A stretch of DNA of 64,000 nt from Bacteroidales bacterium UBA4360 (GTDB taxonomy: Bacteria > Bacteroidota > Bacteroidia > Bacteroidales > UBA932). The notes beneath the pieces are model-generated. The model was not told the DNA's origin and made no database searches. It saw only the letters and a list, made by a program, of their open reading frames with translations. The stretch is taken from positions 58,961 to 122,960 of the forward strand of contig DGSO01000016.1 in NCBI GenBank assembly GCA_002393945.1. Reading direction: 5' to 3'. The position numbers and the translations under genes are program-made. Of this stretch, positions 25,768 through 32,473 are shown piece by piece. Each line of letters starts with the position of its first letter. The stretch's first letter is position 1.

Positions 25768-27357
25768 ATGAAAAGAGTATTGTTGATGGCACTTGTTCTG
25801 GTCTCCTGCGCCAAGGAGGCGCCGGTGACGACGCCTGCGCCCGAGATTCATCACGGGATGATAGAGTTGGGAGAGAAACTGGAAGACCCGTACACCGTGG
25901 AGAATGTGCAGAAGGCGGTGAGGAGCCTGTATCCCACCAAGGCCGACAGGGTTGACATCCGTCCCACGGACCTCTACGTGAGGTTCCTGCCGGCGACGGA
26001 CGGGGATCTGGCCGTGCTTGAGGGGCTGGGCCTGTACCTTATGGACCATCCCATGGACTACAGGATAGCAAGGGAAGGGGATTATTATCATGACCCCGCT
26101 GTTGCCGATGAGTCTATAACCTGGCAGTATGCGGTGGTCCCGAGGGACTTCGACTTCCCCTCCGGGGTGCGGTACGAGGTCCTGGACCGCTGCTATATAT
26201 CGGAGCATGACCCTACGACGAGGGCATCGGCCCCGGACATTGACTGGGACCTCGTGGAGAGGGAGGCGTTCAGGCTCACGGGGAACGAGGCGATGCTGGA
26301 GCCAGCGGTGAAAGGGGCTGCCGGTACGCCGCAGGGGCGGATTACGCTTCTGGACCCTCAGTATGCGGGCGGAAAGCCGGTGGGGGTGTCCGGAGTGATG
26401 GTGGCCTGCAACGTTTTCGTGAAGATTGCCACCGCCTACACCGACCGGGACGGATACTACAAGATGTCCAAGAGCTTTTCCGGGGACCCGCGCTACAGGC
26501 TGGTGTTCAAGAACGAGGCGGGATTCTCCATCGGCTTCAATTTCATACTGATACCGGCATCGGTCTCAACCTTGGGTTCAGCTTCGCCGGCGGGGGTGGA
26601 CTATACGGTGAAGGAGGACGACGACGCCTGGCTGTTCCGGCGCACCGCCGTGAACAATGCGGCCTGGGACTACATCTCCCGCTGCACGCCGCAGGATCTG
26701 GACATCAGCGCCCCTCCGCAGGACCTCCGGATATGGATCCTGCCTTTCCTGAAGGAGTCCTCCACGCCCATGTTCCATCACGGGACGGTGGTAGATGCCG
26801 ATATAGTCAAGGAGTACGTCGGGGAATATGCGCCCATCGTGTCGATGTTCCTTCCAGACATAACCATCGGCACATCAGAGAGCACCACTTTTGCCGATGT
26901 TTATTCCAATACCGTGCATGAAATGGCGCATGCGAGCCATTATTCGAAGGCAGGAAGCAATCTGTGGACGCCGTATATCGCGTATATATTGAAGTCTTTC
27001 GTGCTGGACGGGGGAGTGCCGTACGGGAACGGGCCGGATTCCGGATTCGCGTCCGGGGTGGAGCTCTTCAGGAAGGGAGCGGGCATGTGTGAGATAGGGG
27101 AGATGTGGGCGTATTTCCTTGGGGATTCCCTGAACAAGGACCGTTACGGAGGCTCCATGCCGTCGTATCCCTCGTGGCTGTGGTTCCGTCCGGAAATACT
27201 TGGCTATCTGTATGAAAGAGGATTCCTCCGATGCGAAATTTTCAAGGCCCTGGGTGCCGATGTGTACGATCTTTCCACTTTCAAGACAAGGCTTGTGAGC
27301 CTCTACCCTGAGAGGCAGTGGCTCGTGAATCAGACATTCAGTGCCTATGGCAAGTAG
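25768..27357 (+). CDS. Putative zinc metalloprotease lipoprotein
   Basis: A 529-aa lipoprotein (lipobox ALVLVSC, Cys14). About residues 205-255 form a carboxypeptidase-regulatory-like beta-sandwich (GVMVACNVFVKIATAYTDRDGYYKM). The C-terminal region has HEMAHASH (about 389-396), an HExxH zinc-protease signature. A later EIGEMWAY could give the third ligand Glu, as in gluzincins. This suggests a surface or periplasmic peptidase, but the assignment rests on the motif alone and I do not recognise the family. The next lipoprotein gene overlaps its 3' end, so they probably work together. Confidence 0.75.
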   Translation: MKRVLLMALVLVSCAKEAPVTTPAPEIHHGMIELGEKLEDPYTVENVQKAVRSLYPTKADRVDIRPTDLYVRFLPATDGDLAVLEGLGLYLMDHPMDYRIAREGDYYHDPAVADESITWQYAVVPRDFDFPSGVRYEVLDRCYISEHDPTTRASAPDIDWDLVEREAFRLTGNEAMLEPAVKGAAGTPQGRITLLDPQYAGGKPVGVSGVMVACNVFVKIATAYTDRDGYYKMSKSFSGDPRYRLVFKNEAGFSIGFNFILIPASVSTLGSASPAGVDYTVKEDDDAWLFRRTAVNNAAWDYISRCTPQDLDISAPPQDLRIWILPFLKESSTPMFHHGTVVDADIVKEYVGEYAPIVSMFLPDITIGTSESTTFADVYSNTVHEMAHASHYSKAGSNLWTPYIAYILKSFVLDGGVPYGNGPDSGFASGVELFRKGAGMCEIGEMWAYFLGDSLNKDRYGGSMPSYPSWLWFRPEILGYLYERGFLRCEIFKALGADVYDLSTFKTRLVSLYPERQWLVNQTFSAYGK

Positions 27358-28111
27358 GGCAGGATGGTGCGTGGTGCTTTTTGCGGCTGTTTCGTGTACG
27401 CTTGTGCTGGAGGATAGGAGTGCATGCCCCTGCGAGCTGTCCGTGAGCGTGAGCGGGGTGATGGGAGAGACTGCCGTAGTGGTTGGGGGAGAAGTGGTTG
27501 GCAGGATATGGAGTGACAGCACCGTCGTGTGCCGCGTACCAAGAGGGGAGGTGGCCGTCATGGCCGTTTCCGGGGTTTCAGCGGGGGAGTTTACGGGCCC
27601 GCCGGGAGCAGGTTCGGAGTTCCGTATTCCGGAGGGACTGGATTCTCCTCCGCTGCGCCTCGGATATAGTTTTGCCGATGCCTCCGGCGACAACGCCCGG
27701 ATTGATGTTGTGATGAGAAAGGAATACTGCGCGTTGTCTCTGGAGGTTGACGGCCCGCCGGGCTGGGGAGAGCCGTACCTTATGAAGGTCCGGTCCGATG
27801 TGTGCGGCGTATCGGCCTGCGGTGAGGCTGTAGAGGGGGCGTTTGCTTTTACGATGACCCTGTCCGAAGACGGGCGCAGCACGGTTTTTCTGCCGCGCCA
27901 GAGCCTTGACGGCATGCTTTGCCTGGACATTTTCATGCCGGACCGGGTGCTCTGCACCTTCTCCCTTGGCGCATACATGGAAAAGGCCGGCTACGACTGG
28001 TCCGCCCCCAACCTCCAGGACCTCAACCTCCGCCTCAGCCTCTCCGTCACCACCTTCACCCTCCGCATCGGCCTCTGGACCGACACCATCCCCATGGAAG
28101 TTGTCATCTGA
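27347..28111 (+). CDS. Lipoprotein, unknown, coupled to the metalloprotease
   Basis: A 254-aa lipoprotein (lipobox FAAVSC). Directly after come acidic residues and a CPCELSVSVSG strand that recalls the N-terminus of Mfa2/FimB-type fimbria anchoring proteins, but the similarity is weak. Further Cys residues (VCGVSACGEA, MLCLDIF, RVLCTF) may form disulfides. The gene overlaps the end of the metalloprotease gene by 11 bp. An in-frame GTG at 27341 is an alternative start. The function is unknown. Confidence 0.7.
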   Translation: MASRAGWCVVLFAAVSCTLVLEDRSACPCELSVSVSGVMGETAVVVGGEVVGRIWSDSTVVCRVPRGEVAVMAVSGVSAGEFTGPPGAGSEFRIPEGLDSPPLRLGYSFADASGDNARIDVVMRKEYCALSLEVDGPPGWGEPYLMKVRSDVCGVSACGEAVEGAFAFTMTLSEDGRSTVFLPRQSLDGMLCLDIFMPDRVLCTFSLGAYMEKAGYDWSAPNLQDLNLRLSLSVTTFTLRIGLWTDTIPMEVVI

Positions 28112-28113
28112 CC

Positions 28114-28191
28114 TGTCATTTCGAGCGAAGGTATACCCTGTCATTTCGAGCGAAGGTATACCCTGTCATTTCGAGCGAAGTCGAGAAATCT
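28114..28191 (+). repeat. TGTCATT-family repeat, tandem triple copy b
   Basis: The unit TGTCATTTCGAGCGAAG occurs three times with a 25-bp period (28114, 28139, 28164). The first two are joined by GTATACCC, and only the third is complete (TGTCATTTCGAG...TCGAGAAATCT, stem ATTTC/GAAAT). It begins three bases after the lipoprotein stop and ends near the -33 box of the tRNA-Leu promoter. Confidence 0.85.
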
Positions 28192-28198
28192 CTATTAT

Positions 28199-28229
28199 TT
28201 TGCATATTCAAAAAAAGTTCCTATATTTG
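28199..28229 (+). promoter_or_regulatory. Promoter of tRNA-Leu
   Basis: A -33 TTTG (28199-28202) and a -7 TATATTTG (28222-28229) are 19 bp apart, about 20 bases before the mature tRNA. Confidence 0.6.
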
Positions 28230-28248
28230 CAGTCCCATTAACGGGAAT

Positions 28249-28332
28249 GCGCGGATGGCGGAATTGGTAGACGCGCTACTCTCAGGAGGTAGTGTCCGAA
28301 AGGACGTGTCAGTTCGACTCTGATTTCGCGCA
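28249..28332 (+). tRNA. tRNA-Leu (anticodon CAG)
   Basis: Acceptor GCGCGGA / TTCGCGC with discriminator A, D-loop GGCGGAATTGGTAGACGC, anticodon loop CTCAGGA giving CAG, a long class II variable arm (GTGTCCGAAAGGACGTG), and T-arm with GTTCGACTC. It is 84 nt long with no encoded CCA. Confidence 0.95.
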
Positions 28333-28371
28333 CGAAAAAAGACAGCTTCAAACGAAGCTGTCTTTTTTCGT
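28332..28371 (+). terminator. Terminator after tRNA-Leu
   Basis: A perfect 18-bp stem (ACGAAAAAAGACAGCTTC with its complement) around an AAAC loop, ending in TCTTTTTTCGT. It can act in both directions and also lies at the 3' end of upp. Confidence 0.85.
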
Positions 28372-28390
28372 CTGTATTATCGGCAGGATG

Positions 28391-29020
28391 CTATTTTGTG
28401 CCGAAAATGCGGTCTCCGGCGTCTCCGAGGCCGGGGACGATGTAGGCGTTTTCGTTGAGGCACTTGTCGATTGCGGCGACGTAGATATCAACGTCGGGGT
28501 GTTCGGCCTGGACTTTCTCAATGCCGACGGGCGCTGCTACGAGGCACATGAGGCGGATGTTGTTGCAGCCGCGTTCCTTGAGCATGGCGATGGCGTCGCA
28601 GGCGCTGCCGCCGGTCGCCAGCATAGGGTCCGTGACGATGACAAGGCGGTTTTCAATATCGGCAGGGAGCTTGCAGTAATAGACCACGGGCTTGTGGGTT
28701 TCTTCATTGCGGTACAGGCCGATGTGTCCCACCTTGGCAACGGGGACCAGGGTCCTGAGGCCGTCCACCATTCCAAGACCGGCCCTGAGGATGGGAACAA
28801 TTGCGAGTTTGCGTCCTTTGACTTCTTTGGCAACCATTGGGCAGATGGGGGTTTCAATCTCCACGTCCTCAAGGGGAAGGTCGCGTGTAACCTCATAGCC
28901 CATGAGAAGGGAAATCTCTTCCAAAAGCTGCCTGAAATCCTTTGAACCGGTGTTTTTGTCGCGCATGATGGTCAGCTTGTGCTGAATCATGGGGTGGTCT
29001 ATTAAATGAACTTGACTCAT
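28391..29020 (-). CDS. upp: Uracil phosphoribosyltransferase
   Basis: Upp makes UMP from uracil and PRPP in pyrimidine salvage. The 209-aa protein has the PRPP-binding motif VTDPMLATGGSA (about 128-139), RAGLGMVDG (about 79-87), and the C-terminal GDAGDRIFGTK uracil-binding region. It is followed in the same direction by the tRNA-Leu terminator region. Confidence 0.97.
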   Translation of the reverse strand: MSQVHLIDHPMIQHKLTIMRDKNTGSKDFRQLLEEISLLMGYEVTRDLPLEDVEIETPICPMVAKEVKGRKLAIVPILRAGLGMVDGLRTLVPVAKVGHIGLYRNEETHKPVVYYCKLPADIENRLVIVTDPMLATGGSACDAIAMLKERGCNNIRLMCLVAAPVGIEKVQAEHPDVDIYVAAIDKCLNENAYIVPGLGDAGDRIFGTK

Positions 29021-29040
29021 GATATTGATTATTGGTTGTA

Positions 29041-29048
29041 CAAATATA
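29041..29048 (-). promoter_or_regulatory. -7 promoter box of upp
   Basis: On the minus strand TATATTTG lies 20 bases before the upp start. Confidence 0.45.
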
Positions 29049-29068
29049 CCTTTTTTTCTTTGAAAACG

Positions 29069-29851
29069 CTATAGCAGATAATGAAGCAGCAGCGGTTCGT
29101 TGGTGGTGATGCAGTCTACCCCAAGGCCGATGAGATACTTCATCTCCTCCTGGGTGTCCACCGTCCAAACGTTGACGCTCATGCCAAGGTCATGTGCACG
29201 TTTTACCCAATCGGGGTGCTTGTGGAAGGCAATGAAATGGTAATCTATGCCGTTTATGCCGTCTGCGTGCACCTTTTCCGGCTCAATGTTTCCCTCAAGA
29301 TACTGGTTGGTAAAGCCCGGGGCGTTCTTGGCTATCCACTTGCAGGCTTCGTAGTCGAAGGAAATGAACATCACCTTTTCCGGATCCCACAGATTGTGCT
29401 TTTTGAGCAGTTCCACGGCTAGTTCCGACATCTTGGTCGCAGCCTTTCGGTTGGCCTGAGGCTTGAGCTCGAGTACCAGCATCGTGCCGCCCTTTGCGCC
29501 CTGTTCCAGGTACTCGTCCAGGGTTGGGATGCGTTCCCCGTTCGGAAGTTTTGCTTTCAGTAATTCCTGGTAAGTGCTTGTGTTTATTATCATTCCGCCG
29601 ATGGTGGGGTCGTGGTTTACCACCACTACGCTGTCGGCAGTGATGTGGACGTCGAACTCGCTTCCCCAGAAGCCGAACTCCTGAGCCAGCTTCAGCGAGG
29701 CGATGGAGTTCTGGGCGTGGCCGGCATCGGCACAGTTCCAGAAGCCCCTGTGGGCGCAGATGGCGGGGCCTTTCTTCGCGGGCTGTGCACTACATGAAAC
29801 AATGGCAGCCATGATACCCACAGCTGCCATCAGATGAGATAGTTTCCTCAT
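29069..29851 (-). CDS. Glycerophosphodiester phosphodiesterase lipoprotein
   Basis: A 260-aa lipoprotein (AAIVSC, Cys20) with a GDPD TIM-barrel. Conserved parts are CAHRGFWN (catalytic His34, Arg35), EFDVHITADSVVVVNHDPTI (metal-binding Glu/Asp and the second catalytic His) and LVLELKP. It would release sn-glycerol-3-phosphate from glycerophosphodiesters in the periplasm. The start at 29851 removes an implausible N-terminal extension. The next upstream gene ends one base before its start codon. Confidence 0.92.
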   Translation of the reverse strand: MRKLSHLMAAVGIMAAIVSCSAQPAKKGPAICAHRGFWNCADAGHAQNSIASLKLAQEFGFWGSEFDVHITADSVVVVNHDPTIGGMIINTSTYQELLKAKLPNGERIPTLDEYLEQGAKGGTMLVLELKPQANRKAATKMSELAVELLKKHNLWDPEKVMFISFDYEACKWIAKNAPGFTNQYLEGNIEPEKVHADGINGIDYHFIAFHKHPDWVKRAHDLGMSVNVWTVDTQEEMKYLIGLGVDCITTNEPLLLHYLL

Positions 29852-29852
29852 T

Positions 29853-30038
29853 CTATTTAAACCATTTGACGAGCCTGTCCTTTGCATACAGGTAATAGAC
29901 CAGAAGGCCGATCCAGCTTGTTGCAAGCACGAGGACTGCGGTAATGATTTTGCCCACCAGGGAAATGGGCTTCTTGATGATGTCAAGAACGGCAAGTACT
30001 GAAAGCACTATACCGGCGATGTAAATGATAGTTCCCAT
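29853..30038 (-). CDS. Small two-helix membrane protein
   Basis: A 61-aa protein with two hydrophobic segments (about residues 2-19 and 31-49) and a basic C-terminus (YAKDRLVKWFK). It resembles PLDc_N-type small membrane proteins (VLDIIKKP...SWIGLLVYYL), a family of unknown function. It is directly upstream of the GDPD gene with a one-base gap and is probably co-transcribed. Confidence 0.7.
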   Translation of the reverse strand: MGTIIYIAGIVLSVLAVLDIIKKPISLVGKIITAVLVLATSWIGLLVYYLYAKDRLVKWFK

Positions 30039-30100
30039 TTTGTCGTTTTATTTGTTGCGCTAATATACGCATTTTTTGTGAATAATTGTGTCGTTATCCC

Positions 30101-30211
30101 GTATTTTGCACAAGGTGGCATTTCATGGGCGGGACCTTGTACACCGCAGGCGCTGAGACGGCAATTCATGCGCAAGGTCCCGCCACTATCGTCACACCTT
30201 GTGCAAAATAC
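30101..30211. repeat. REP-like double-hairpin element, family E, copy 1
   Basis: A 111-bp element left of the transposase unit. It has a perfect 17-bp outer inverted repeat (30101-30117 with 30195-30211; core GCACAAGGTG) and an inner pair GGCGGGACCTTG / CAAGGTCCCGCC. The motif CAAGGT thus occurs four times in alternating orientation. It matches 31762-31864 in direct orientation. Confidence 0.88.
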
Positions 30212-30404
30212 CTTGTTCTTTTGCCGTTATTTACTTATTTTTGGACTGTAAATCATGCGTGACTGCCACTGTTCAATGCAAGGTAGCCTCTGCAGACCGT
30301 TCTGGCCGGGTATCTGAAACCCTTCTGTAGTGCAGTTCAAGCAAAGTGTTCATTATCATTAACAGGGATACAGCCGCCGGGCCGTGTCCACAAACCACTT
30401 TATT
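30212..30404. other. Leader region of the transposase unit
   Basis: This stretch is more AT-rich than most of the window and holds no gene. It contains one further isolated CAAGGT-like half motif (ATGCAAGGTAGC near 30279). No clear -7/-33 pair was found. An in-frame GTG at 30384 precedes the chosen ATG of the next gene. Confidence 0.4.
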
Positions 30405-30830
30405 ATGAAAAAACTACTTGAAGTCTTTATTGACGACCAGGGAAATCTGGACCTTGCATGCGACAAAGAGGCGGTAATCTCCGAAATCGCCAACCTTGAA
30501 AAGAATGATGAAACCTTCAAAAAACTGCTGGCAACTCTTATAAAACGTTATTGGGGAGATAAAGAAATCTGGCTGAGTTCTGTAATAAGGGAATTGGCTA
30601 TTGCGGATGCCTGTGCATCGGCGCAACCTTATGAATCAGTAGAGGAATATTGGAGCATGATGATGTTCGGATTTATCCAGAGACATGAAAAGTATGCCGA
30701 TTCCATCAAACGACAATATGGCCTCAAAACAACGAAGGTCTCCAAGCCTCTCATCGGAATCAATAATACATTGTTGTCGGAGACAGGCATTCCGGGATTT
30801 ACGGTCTTTGGAAGTAAAGGGAAAAACTGA
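30405..30830 (+). CDS. Unknown partner protein of the REP-associated transposase
   Basis: A 141-aa protein that I do not recognise. It opens MKKLLEVFIDDQGNLDL, has a helical acidic/basic middle (about 20-100, with LEKNDETFKKLLATLIKRYWGD and a WSMMMFGFIQRHE segment) and ends in a basic KGKN tail. It has no signal peptide or membrane segment. Its stop overlaps the start of the transposase gene (ATGA), so the two proteins are made together. Its codons look more AT-rich than those of neighbours, which fits transfer. A role as DNA-binding or regulatory accessory factor is inference only. Confidence 0.75.
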   Translation: MKKLLEVFIDDQGNLDLACDKEAVISEIANLEKNDETFKKLLATLIKRYWGDKEIWLSSVIRELAIADACASAQPYESVEEYWSMMMFGFIQRHEKYADSIKRQYGLKTTKVSKPLIGINNTLLSETGIPGFTVFGSKGKN

Positions 30831-31759
30831 TGGAAATCAATACCAAAGCCGTATACAGAGAGCTGCCAGACGGCTCCCCGGTCCCGCTATGGCCTTTCCA
30901 CGTGAGTTTTGAGGGGTTGGAGACTATTGTAATCTGCCGTGATGACGAGGACTGCGACACCATGGTCAAATGTCTGTTTGTATGCGCATGGAAGCATGGC
31001 GTAAGAGTGATAATATATGCGGTTGTGTCAAACCATGCTCATTTCGCCCTGCTTGCAAAGAATTATGACTGCGCCCTGGCATGTGCACAGGATGTGAAAA
31101 AACGCTACTCTCAGCTATTTCGCGGGAAATACAATGAGTCCAAAGTCTTAAAAGGGGCAGATGTAAATGTTCAGGCTATAGATACCATGAGGTATCTGAG
31201 AAACGCCCTTGCCTACATCCCAAGGAATGCTTACGATAATGGCGCCACCAGCCTCTCGGACTACAAGTGGACCGGTTTCTCTGCATTTTTCCGTGACCGG
31301 CGCTCCATTGAAAGTGGGCGCAGGGTGTCGTCAATGACCACCCGCGACTGGAGGGATCTTTTTCACACGGGAGAAAACCTGTCGGCGGTACCCTGGCAAG
31401 TGAACGGCGCCGGGGAACTGATTCCACACAGTTGCTGCGATGTGGAGTACTTGGAAGCTGCATTCAATAACGACCAGACCTTTTTTCTGAACCGTATAGG
31501 TGGACTCAATGTGGCAGAAATGACGCAGAAACTGGTTATCGCGCCCCGGAAAATGAAAACTGATGCGGAATTCCTAAAGGAAACCGACGCTGTGGCCGTC
31601 AGCTGGTTCGGCAAGGAAACTGTTGCGCTGTCAGATTCCCAGAAGTCCAGACTGCTTTCTTACATGTACCATGTTACAAGAACGTCGGTCCCGCAGCTGG
31701 CACGTGTATTCGGCCTTGAACGTGATCACATAACATTACTCCTGCGGAAAAGGCGATAG
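30830..31759 (+). CDS. REP-associated tyrosine transposase (Y1/HUH family)
   Basis: A 309-aa Y1 transposase-like protein of the TnpA-REP/RAYT type, single-strand HUH nucleases that act on palindromic REP sequences. The HUH motif is His69-Ala-His71 within VVSNHAHFALL, and the likely catalytic Tyr129 lies in LAYIPRNAY, matching the family's YIxxNP-like helix. Beyond the nuclease domain (about 1-160), a C-terminal extension ends in a probable helix-turn-helix (about 284-309, VPQLARVFGLERDHITLLL). That extension makes it longer than typical RAYTs and recalls DnaA- or sigma-like DNA-binding tails. All key residues seem intact. Family E repeats lie on both sides. Confidence 0.88.
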   Translation: MEINTKAVYRELPDGSPVPLWPFHVSFEGLETIVICRDDEDCDTMVKCLFVCAWKHGVRVIIYAVVSNHAHFALLAKNYDCALACAQDVKKRYSQLFRGKYNESKVLKGADVNVQAIDTMRYLRNALAYIPRNAYDNGATSLSDYKWTGFSAFFRDRRSIESGRRVSSMTTRDWRDLFHTGENLSAVPWQVNGAGELIPHSCCDVEYLEAAFNNDQTFFLNRIGGLNVAEMTQKLVIAPRKMKTDAEFLKETDAVAVSWFGKETVALSDSQKSRLLSYMYHVTRTSVPQLARVFGLERDHITLLLRKRR

Positions 31760-31761
31760 TT

Positions 31762-31885
31762 TTTGCACAAGGTGGCATTTTATGGCCGGGACCTTGTGCA
31801 CTGCAGGCGCTGAGACGGTAATTCATGCGCAAGGTCCCGCCACTATCGTCACACCTTGTGCAAACAGTGGCAGGACCTTGTACAA
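31762..31885. repeat. REP-like element, family E, copy 2 with partial third arm
   Basis: It begins three bases after the transposase stop. The outer arms are TTTGCACAAGGTG (31762-31774) and CACCTTGTGCAAA (31852-31864). A partial extra unit with GGACCTTGTACAA follows to 31885. The main body is in the same orientation as 30101-30211; together with its tail it matches the reverse complement of 34463-34587. Confidence 0.88.
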
Positions 31886-31928
31886 TTGCGGAAGGGACCT
31901 TGGTGCCAAAGTGGCTGGGGCAGGGGCA

Positions 31929-32417
31929 TCAGAGGCCGGGTTCCCAGCCGGGGCCGACGCCGCCGGGGTGAGTAGCCCAGAACTCCATTTCGTCATAGAC
32001 GTAGGCGTTCAGATAGAAACGCTTGCCATTGGCATCCATGCCGTCTATGCGCACGATTAGATTGTTTCCGTCGCGCTGGACGGACTGCGTTCCTGATACC
32101 AGAACCATGTCATAATATGCTCCGGTTAGGAAATTGAAACTCATGAGGAGGGCTTTGTCGGCATCAGACTCATTTGCAGCATTGATGGTGCGGTCTATGG
32201 CGGCAGAAGAGAATCCGCCGTATCCGTGGATGTCATCTCCGCCGCTTGGGTGATTGATATCGATGTGCACGTAACCATCCTGAACTGCGTAAAGCGGAAG
32301 GACATTGTAATACGTTTCACCCCCTACTACAAGGGTGTTGTCGATTGTATCGTCAAGAGTGACGGAACAGCTAAGCGCAGTCAGGCATGCGGCAAGAGCC
32401 AAGAGAATACGTTTCAT
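31929..32417 (-). CDS. Small lipoprotein, unknown
   Basis: A 162-aa lipoprotein (LTALSC, Cys17). The rest looks like an all-beta domain: LVVGGETYYNVLPLYAVQDGYVHIDI and later NNLIVRIDGMDANGKRFYLNAYVYDE. It ends in a glycine- and proline-rich tail (THPGGVGPGWEPG). I do not recognise the family. It is divergent from the GH97 gene and lies between two inverted family E repeats. Confidence 0.65.
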   Translation of the reverse strand: MKRILLALAACLTALSCSVTLDDTIDNTLVVGGETYYNVLPLYAVQDGYVHIDINHPSGGDDIHGYGGFSSAAIDRTINAANESDADKALLMSFNFLTGAYYDMVLVSGTQSVQRDGNNLIVRIDGMDANGKRFYLNAYVYDEMEFWATHPGGVGPGWEPGL

Positions 32418-32473
32418 AGATTTATAGTTTCCACAAAGATAACGCTTTTGGGAATTATTTGTATCTTTATAGC

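Noticed and set aside
30279..30289. An additional family E copy in the leader of the transposase unit
   Set aside because: Only one CAAGGT-like half motif is present, with no paired arm, so it may be chance.
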